A DNA stretch of 64,000 bases from Pseudomonadota bacterium (lineage in GTDB: Bacteria; Pseudomonadota; Alphaproteobacteria; Caulobacterales; Caulobacteraceae): contig JAFECT010000004.1 of NCBI GenBank assembly GCA_018241995.1, forward strand, positions 336,068 to 400,067. The letters are read 5' to 3'. The notes under the pieces are model-generated. The model made no database searches. It had not been told where the DNA came from and worked only from the letters and a program-made list of their open reading frames with translations. Positions 59,533 through 64,000 of this stretch are shown here, piece by piece. The stretch's first letter is position 1; each line of letters opens with the position of its first letter. Position numbers and translations under genes: made by a program.

Positions 59533-61104
59533 ATGTGGCGCGTTAAGCCACTCGATCAGATCCTGGCTACGGCCGAGAAGAAGTCGCTCAAGCGCTCTTT
59601 GGGTCCGATCCAACTGACCTTGCTGGGCATCGGGGCCGTGATCGGCACCGGTATCTTCGTTCTGACCGCCACGGCCGCCCAGAAGGCGGGCCCCGGCATG
59701 ATGGTCTCGTTCATCATCGCCGGCTTCGTGTGCGCTGTCGCCGCGCTCTGCTATTCCGAGCTCGCCTCGATGGTGCCGGTGGCGGGGTCGGCATACACCT
59801 ACTCCTATGCCGTCATGGGCGAGATGATCGCCTGGCTGGTCGGTTGGGCCCTGATCCTCGAATACGCCCTGGGCGCCAGCGCCGTGGCGGTCGGGTGGTC
59901 CGGCCACCTGATCGGCCTGTTGGACGGCTACGGCTATCACATACTTCCACACGCCTTGACCGTGGGCCCGCCGATCCAGCTGGGCTTCATGCACGGTGGG
60001 GAGGTCGGCGGCATCTTCAACCTGCCCGCCGTCCTGATCACCGTTTTCGTCACGGCGCTCTTGATCATCGGCACCAAGGAAAGCGCCACCTTCAACGCCG
60101 TCCTGGTGGCGATCAAGGTCGCGGCCCTGACGCTGTTCGTGGTCCTGACCCTGCCGCTGATCTCCGGCCACATGGACAACTTCAAGCCGTTCACGCCGCG
60201 CGGATGGGGCAACCCCTTCGACGGCAGCGGTACGGGGGTGTTGGGCGCGGCCGCGTCCATCTTCTTCGCCTACGTCGGCTTCGACGCGGTCTCGACCGCC
60301 GCCGAAGAGACCAAGAACCCGCAGCGCAACGTGCCCATCGGCCTGATCGGCAGCCTCCTGATCTGCACCGTCTTCTACCTCCTGGTGGCCGGCGGCGTGA
60401 TCGGCTCGCTGGGCGCCCAGCCGCTGATGGGGCCTGACGGCCAGTTCTTCGCCGACGGCTCGCCGCAACTTTACGGCAGCGCCGCCTGCTCGGCGACGCA
60501 CGCGCCGCTGGTCTGCTCCAAGGAGGCCCTGGCCTACGTCCTGAAGGAAGTGCATCAGCCGCTTGCGGGCGCCCTCGTCGGCCTCGCCGCCACGATCGCG
60601 CTGCCTTCGGTGGTGCTCCTGATGATGTACGGCCAGACCCGCATCTTCTTCGTGATGGCGCGCGACGGCCTGCTTCCGGGCTTCCTGAGCACGGTGCACT
60701 CCAAGTTCCGCACCCCCTGGGTCATCACCCTGATCACGGGGATCGTGGTCGCCATCGCCGCCGCCTTCCTGCCGGTGGGCCAGCTGGCCGACTACTCTAA
60801 CGCGGGCACGCTATTCGCCTTCGCCATGGTGTCGCTCGGCGTGATGATCCTGCGCTTCACCGACAAGGATCGCGTGCGTCCGTTCAAGACGCCGATGGTC
60901 TTCGTCGTGGCGCCGCTGTCGATCATCGGCTGCGTGGTGCTGTTCTTCAGCCTGAACAATGAATCCAAGATTCTGTTCGCCGGCTGGGCCGTCATCGGCC
61001 TGATTTTCTACTTCCTGTTCGGCTTCTGGAATTCCAACGTGCGCCGTGGCGTCGTGGACTCTGTCGATCTGGAAGACCACGGCTCGGGCCAGCCGCCGGC
61101 GTAA
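59533..61104 (+). CDS. APC superfamily amino acid permease
   Basis: A 523-residue transporter with about 12 membrane helices. The N-terminal LKRSLGPIQLTLLGIGAVIGTGIFVLTAT is the characteristic substrate loop of cationic amino acid and YfnA-like permeases, followed by GPGMMVSFIIAGFVCAVAALCYSELASMVPVAGSAYTYSYAVMGE and FFAYVGFDAVSTAAEETKNPQRN. The substrate is likely a neutral or cationic amino acid. AAGGGGGGACC precedes the ATG. A very strong terminator follows. Confidence 0.94.
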   Translation: MWRVKPLDQILATAEKKSLKRSLGPIQLTLLGIGAVIGTGIFVLTATAAQKAGPGMMVSFIIAGFVCAVAALCYSELASMVPVAGSAYTYSYAVMGEMIAWLVGWALILEYALGASAVAVGWSGHLIGLLDGYGYHILPHALTVGPPIQLGFMHGGEVGGIFNLPAVLITVFVTALLIIGTKESATFNAVLVAIKVAALTLFVVLTLPLISGHMDNFKPFTPRGWGNPFDGSGTGVLGAAASIFFAYVGFDAVSTAAEETKNPQRNVPIGLIGSLLICTVFYLLVAGGVIGSLGAQPLMGPDGQFFADGSPQLYGSAACSATHAPLVCSKEALAYVLKEVHQPLAGALVGLAATIALPSVVLLMMYGQTRIFFVMARDGLLPGFLSTVHSKFRTPWVITLITGIVVAIAAAFLPVGQLADYSNAGTLFAFAMVSLGVMILRFTDKDRVRPFKTPMVFVVAPLSIIGCVVLFFSLNNESKILFAGWAVIGLIFYFLFGFWNSNVRRGVVDSVDLEDHGSGQPPA

Positions 61105-61130
61105 GCCGACGATCAAGCCCGTCGCCTATG

Positions 61131-61164
61131 AGAAGCCCGGGTTCGCCCGGGCTTCTTTCTTTTT
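61131..61164 (+). terminator. Intrinsic terminator after the amino acid permease
   Basis: AGAAGCCCGGG pairs with CCCGGGCTTCT (11-bp perfect stem, TTCG loop) and runs into TTCTTTTT. A textbook Rho-independent terminator 26 bp after the permease stop. Confidence 0.95.
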
Positions 61165-61188
61165 GTCCGTCTCTTTAAGCTTGACCGT

Positions 61189-61866
61189 ATGACGTCAGAC
61201 TCGCCGATCAAGGCCTTCATCGCCCCCGTCACGCCGCTGGCGCAGAACTGCACCGTAGTGGCCTGCGCCAAAACCAATCGCGCGGCGGTGATCGACCCCG
61301 GCGGCGAGGTCGATCACCTGCTGGCCGAGATCGCGCGCCGCGGCTTCACGGTCGAGAAGATCTGGATCACCCACGGCCACCTCGACCATGCCGGCGGCGC
61401 CGCGGCCCTGAAGGCTGCGACCGGCGCGCCGATCGAAGGCCCGCACCCGGACGACCAGTTCTGGATCGAGCGCATCGAGGAGGATGGCCGACGCTACGGC
61501 ATCCCCGACGGCCGCCCGTTCACCCCGGACCGCTGGCTCGACGAGGGCGATACCGTCCAGGTCGGCGAGACTTCGTTCGAGGTGTTCCGCTGCCCGGGGC
61601 ACACCCCCGGCCACGTGGTGTTCTTCCAGCGCCAGGCGCGTTTCGCCCAGGTCGGCGACGTGCTGTTCAAGGGTTCGATCGGACGCACCGACTTCCCGCG
61701 CGGGAACCACGCCGATCTGATCGCCTCCATCACCGGCAAGCTCTGGCCGCTGGGCGACGACGTGCGTTTCGTGCCCGGCCACGGGCCGATGTCGACCTTC
61801 GGGGAGGAGCGCCGCTCCAACCCCTTCGTGGCCGACCATGTGCTGGCGAGGGCCGCCGCCGTCTGA
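61189..61866 (+). CDS. MBL-fold hydrolase, glyoxalase II/YcbL-like
   Basis: A 225-residue metallo-beta-lactamase fold enzyme. The metal signature THGHLDHAGG (two His, Asp, His) is present, with CPGHTPGHVVF and VPGHGPMSTFGEER supplying further ligands. Length and the lack of a C-terminal glyoxalase II helical domain match YcbL-type hydrolases. Small thioester or related substrates are probable. Its TGA stop is adjacent to that of DUF883 on the other strand (TGATCA supplies both). Confidence 0.93.
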   Translation: MTSDSPIKAFIAPVTPLAQNCTVVACAKTNRAAVIDPGGEVDHLLAEIARRGFTVEKIWITHGHLDHAGGAAALKAATGAPIEGPHPDDQFWIERIEEDGRRYGIPDGRPFTPDRWLDEGDTVQVGETSFEVFRCPGHTPGHVVFFQRQARFAQVGDVLFKGSIGRTDFPRGNHADLIASITGKLWPLGDDVRFVPGHGPMSTFGEERRSNPFVADHVLARAAAV

Positions 61867-62235
61867 TCAGTAGCGTGGGCGGTTCAGCAGCATCCCCAGG
61901 ATCAGCCCGGCGCCGAAGGTCAGGCCCACGGCCATCATCGGGTTCTCGCGGGTGAAGGCGCCGAAGGCCTCGATCTGGTCCTCGACCCGATCACGCAGGC
62001 GCTCGGCGCTGTCCTGGGCCAGATCGATCCCCTGGGCCAGCAGGCTGTCCTCCTCGCGCAGTTCGCCGGCGGACGCCGCCTCCGGCGTGGAAGCCGCCGT
62101 CGGACGGCGGGTGCGGCGCGAAGTCGAGATCGCGTCCTGGCCAGTCTCGAAGGCGCGCGCTTCCCCGGCCAGGGCGTCCGGACCGGTGGCTTCGTCGTCG
62201 GCGTTGGTCGTCTTGGGTCCGGTCACGTCGGTCAT
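61867..62235 (-). CDS. DUF883/ElaB-YqjD-like membrane-anchored stress protein
   Basis: A 122-residue protein with a polar, acidic and Thr/Ala-rich N-terminal half, an amphipathic helix (AQDSAERLRDRVEDQIEAFG) and one C-terminal membrane segment (MMAVGLTFGAGLILGMLL) ending NRPRY. This layout fits ElaB/YqjD proteins, which anchor to the inner membrane and bind ribosomes in stationary phase. A EcfG-like promoter (GGAAC-N17-TGTT) lies 49-74 bp upstream, in the 89-bp gap after phyR. Confidence 0.8.
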   Translation of the reverse strand: MTDVTGPKTTNADDEATGPDALAGEARAFETGQDAISTSRRTRRPTAASTPEAASAGELREEDSLLAQGIDLAQDSAERLRDRVEDQIEAFGAFTRENPMMAVGLTFGAGLILGMLLNRPRY

Positions 62236-62283
62236 GGTCGTCTCCGCGGCTGGTTTGGGAAAGGCGAATGGCCCCGCCCGCCA

Positions 62284-62309
62284 AACAGGCGCGACCGCCG
62301 GCTGGTTCC
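62284..62309 (-). promoter_or_regulatory. Possible EcfG/SigT-type promoter upstream of DUF883 gene
   Basis: On the minus strand GGAAC (62305-62309) is followed after 17 bases by TGTT (62284-62287). The spacer is one base longer than at the other four sites, within the N16-17 range reported for EcfG promoters. It lies between phyR and the DUF883 gene, which are transcribed in the same direction. Confidence 0.55.
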
Positions 62310-62324
62310 GGCCCGGCGGAGCCT

Positions 62325-63119
62325 TCAGATCACCTGCAGGTGCGGCCGGGGTTGGTGGAAGAACAGGGCCTGGCCGATCAGGGCCTTCACGGCGTCGGCC
62401 TTGAACGGCTTGGTCACCAGAAACGCCGGCTCCGGACGCTCACCGGTCAAGAGACGCTCGGGAAACGCGGTGATGAACACCACCGGCACGTCATAGCTCT
62501 TCAGAATATCGGACACCGCCTCGATGCCGCTGGAGCCGTCCGCCAGGCGGACATCCGCCAGCACCAGCCCCGGCGCTTCGCCCTTGGCCAGGCGCACGGC
62601 CTCGGAATGGGTCTGAGCCACGCCCACCACCCGGTGGCCCATCTCGCCGACCAGCCGCTCCAGGTCCAGCGCGATGATCGGCTCGTCCTCAATGATCAGC
62701 ACGTCGGTGGCCAGCTGCTCCTCCATCGCGCGCTGGGCCGCATCGAAACGGCGCTGGGCCTCGTCCTCGTGAACGCCCAGCACGAAGGCCGCCTCCTCCA
62801 CGGTGAAGCCCTCCATCAGCACCAGCAGCAGCGCCGTGCGGTGCTCCGGCGTCATCTTCTGCAGCCGGGCGTCCGCCACCAGCCGCCGCCGCGGCGCGTC
62901 GATGGAGTGGCCGTTCAGCGCCTTGCGCCAGGTCCGGTGGAAGGCCCGGAACAGCGACAGGCGCACCGGCATGTCGCGATCGAGCGTGATCTCGCCGTCC
63001 AGCAGGGCCTGGAAGGTCGCCTGCACGTGGCCGTCGCCCTCGGACTGCGAGCCGGTCAGGGCGCGCGCGTACCGTCTCAGATACGGGGCCTGACGAAGAA
63101 GCGGCTTCGTCGTCGACAT
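62325..63119 (-). CDS. phyR: PhyR, general stress response anti-anti-sigma response regulator
   Basis: A 264-residue regulator with an N-terminal sigma factor-like domain (YLRRYARALTGSQSEGD through about residue 135) and a C-terminal receiver domain. On phosphorylation at Asp189 (LVLADVRL), it binds NepR and frees the sigma factor EcfG/SigT. Other receiver residues are Glu144-Asp145 in LIIEDEP and Lys237 in VTKPF; the segment from FLVTKPF onward matches PhyR receivers. ATG at 63119 is the right length for the family. It has a EcfG-like promoter upstream, implying autoregulation as in other alphaproteobacteria. Confidence 0.96.
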   Translation of the reverse strand: MSTTKPLLRQAPYLRRYARALTGSQSEGDGHVQATFQALLDGEITLDRDMPVRLSLFRAFHRTWRKALNGHSIDAPRRRLVADARLQKMTPEHRTALLLVLMEGFTVEEAAFVLGVHEDEAQRRFDAAQRAMEEQLATDVLIIEDEPIIALDLERLVGEMGHRVVGVAQTHSEAVRLAKGEAPGLVLADVRLADGSSGIEAVSDILKSYDVPVVFITAFPERLLTGERPEPAFLVTKPFKADAVKALIGQALFFHQPRPHLQVI

Positions 63120-63222
63120 GGCTGGGCAGTCCCCCGATGGCGCTGGCGCGGTGAAGCTGCACAAGGAAATTCCCCAGCGCGCGCGTGGTTCCCCTCTCAA
63201 GCGAAGGATCCTCGCCCCGCTG

Positions 63223-63247
63223 AACCCCGGTGCGCCTCAGCCGTTCC
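63223..63247 (-). promoter_or_regulatory. EcfG/SigT-type promoter upstream of phyR
   Basis: On the minus strand GGAAC (63243-63247), 16 bases, GGTT (63223-63226). It points toward phyR and predicts a leader of roughly 95 bases. The -10 box differs from CGTT at its first base only and is the same as at the KGG promoter. Confidence 0.65.
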
Positions 63248-63269
63248 TAGCCTCAGCCCCGGAGCTTCC

Positions 63270-63446
63270 ATGACCTTCGTCGACCCGACCCCTCCCGCCG
63301 CGCCGCAGCCGGAAATCCCCGCCAATCCCGGGCCCTCGCCCGAGATCACCCCCGATCCCTCCCCGGAAGAGGCGCCCCAGACCTCGCCCGAGCCGGGCGA
63401 CAATGACTCGCGCCCCTACGACGCCGCGTCGGGACCGGAAGCGTAG
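63270..63446 (+). CDS. Small proline-rich protein
   Basis: A 58-residue protein dominated by Pro, Glu, Ser and Asp (PSPEITPDPSPEEAPQTSPEP), with no hydrophobic segment. GGAGCTTCC directly before the ATG makes translation credible. Similar short Pro-rich open frames are seen near stress genes in Caulobacter-like genomes. It is divergent from phyR. The function is unknown and the low-complexity sequence allows a small chance that it is not translated. Confidence 0.65.
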   Translation: MTFVDPTPPAAPQPEIPANPGPSPEITPDPSPEEAPQTSPEPGDNDSRPYDAASGPEA

Positions 63447-63479
63447 CAGTCAGCTTTTCGTGAAGGGCGCGATTTTCTC

Positions 63480-63504
63480 GGAACCAACGCCAAGCCGGAC
63501 GGTT
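63480..63504 (+). promoter_or_regulatory. EcfG/SigT-type promoter upstream of KGG gene
   Basis: GGAAC (63480-63484), 16 bases, GGTT (63501-63504), 58 bases before the KGG start codon. It lies in the gap after the small Pro-rich gene. Confidence 0.7.
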
Positions 63505-63561
63505 CTGCAATCGCCACGCCGGAACTGTTTGTATTCAAGGGATTGCAAGGGAGCCTCGATA

Positions 63562-63798
63562 ATGGCCCAAGGCCAAGGAAACGAGCGTAGCGGCACGTCG
63601 AAACGTGGATTCGCGTCGATGGACCCGGAGCGCCAGCGCGCCATCGCCCGCAAGGGCGGCGCCAGCGTGCCGAGCGAGAAGCGCAGCTTCTCCCAGGACC
63701 GGTCGCTGGCGGCTGAAGCCGGCCGCAAGGGCGGCGAAGCCTCACACGGCGGCCGCAAGCGTGACGGCGGCATGAACCGCAACATGCGCGGTCAATAA
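63562..63798 (+). CDS. KGG domain stress-induced protein (con-10/GsiB-like)
   Basis: A 78-residue hydrophilic protein with two Gly-rich KGG motifs (ARKGGASV, GRKGGEASHGG), a family of general stress and desiccation proteins resembling GsiB of Bacillus and con-10 of fungi. AAGGGAG precedes the ATG. A EcfG-like promoter lies upstream and a stem-loop downstream, so it is a single stress-responsive unit. Biochemical activity is unknown. Confidence 0.93.
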   Translation: MAQGQGNERSGTSKRGFASMDPERQRAIARKGGASVPSEKRSFSQDRSLAAEAGRKGGEASHGGRKRDGGMNRNMRGQ

Positions 63799-63805
63799 GC
63801 CGGCC

Positions 63806-63829
63806 GGGAGGGCGGCGATCCGCCCTCCC
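63806..63829 (+). terminator. Hairpin after the KGG gene
   Basis: GGGAGGGCGG pairs perfectly with CCGCCCTCCC (10-bp stem, CGAT loop) eight bases after the KGG stop. No T-run follows, so termination may not be purely intrinsic. Confidence 0.65.
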
Positions 63830-63944
63830 CTCGGCCTTCGCGCGATCGGGAGCGCCTCGACGCCGCTGACCTGGAGTCAGGCGGTGATTTTGTCGTGGTG
63901 GCGCCGAGCGTCACACCAAGCGCCCCCTTTATAAACTTCCGTCA

Positions 63945-63987
63945 TCCTCGGAGCGGAGCAGCGCGCAGCGCTGCGCAGACCCGAGGA
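63945..63987. repeat. Palindromic intergenic element (REP-like)
   Basis: TCCTCGG (63945-63951) pairs with CCGAGGA (63981-63987). Between them is a 14-bp perfect palindrome GCGCAGCGCTGCGC (63963-63976). Such compact imperfect palindromes occur as dispersed intergenic repeats in Caulobacteraceae genomes, but only one copy lies in the window. The 200-bp tail 63799-64000 holds no gene I can support. Confidence 0.5.
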
Positions 63988-64000
63988 CCCATATGTGGAC

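Overview
The window is GC-rich, densely coded chromosomal DNA from an alphaproteobacterium, most likely family Caulobacteraceae (Caulobacter, Phenylobacterium or a close relative). The evidence is the gene content: HdaA (alphaproteobacterial Hda), PhyR of the general stress response, an NDUFA12-like complex I accessory gene beside a DUF2155 gene, and RNase E with an acidic insert in its S1 domain and a C-terminal GWW tail. I assign 63 protein genes. I found no rRNA, tRNA, CRISPR array, insertion sequence or prophage. This is a core chromosome segment with small accessory insertions.

Layout. 1-3 kb: cell wall genes (PBP1A fragment, AmiC-type amidase) and a divergent HxlR regulator/flavin reductase pair. 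3-8 kb: RNase E, an M48 TPR protease and a DsbA-like oxidoreductase. 8-15.7 kb: a TPR lipoprotein-like gene, thiS-thiG, aroQ-accB-accC, a ParDE-type toxin-antitoxin pair set between accC and aat, then DUF2155 and NDUFA12. 15.9-20.3 kb: a large degenerate homologue of class II ribonucleotide reductase and two secreted pentapeptide-repeat proteins. 20.3-31 kb: aspS, hdaA-ppk-ppx, a CsbD stress gene, a SRPBCC protein, rnd, purM-purN. 31-37.8 kb: esterase, ndk, ABC-F ATPase, I78 inhibitor, stress-type SDR, holC-pepA. 38-46 kb: envelope biogenesis operon lptF-lptG-lptD-surA-pdxA-rsmA. 46-49.5 kb: dapA-smpB-barstar-saccharopine dehydrogenase-like/DUF4166 operon. 49.6-55.1 kb: lytic transglycosylase facing a tetR-fecBCD-type import operon. 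55-61.9 kb: two RNA methyltransferases, HrpB helicase, amino acid permease, MBL hydrolase. 61.9-64 kb: a general stress cluster (DUF883, PhyR, a proline-rich peptide, a KGG protein).

The genes work together in three visible ways. Outer-membrane and wall construction is well represented (LptD/F/G, SurA, transglycosylase, amidase, PBP1A). RNA metabolism is another theme (RNase E, RNase D, SmpB, RsmA, two more methyltransferases, Aat). Third, five sites of the form GGAAC-N16/17-NGTT, matching the EcfG/SigT stress sigma consensus, lie just upstream of CsbD, the SDR, DUF883, phyR and the KGG gene. They suggest a scattered general stress regulon that includes its own regulator.

The most unusual items are: the ribonucleotide reductase homologue that keeps the family's ends and framework but appears to have lost its catalytic cysteines; a 187-bp antisense overlap between the transglycosylase tail and an ABC ATPase gene; and pdxA, which has no ATG/GTG/TTG start that keeps its conserved N-terminus and probably starts at CTG.
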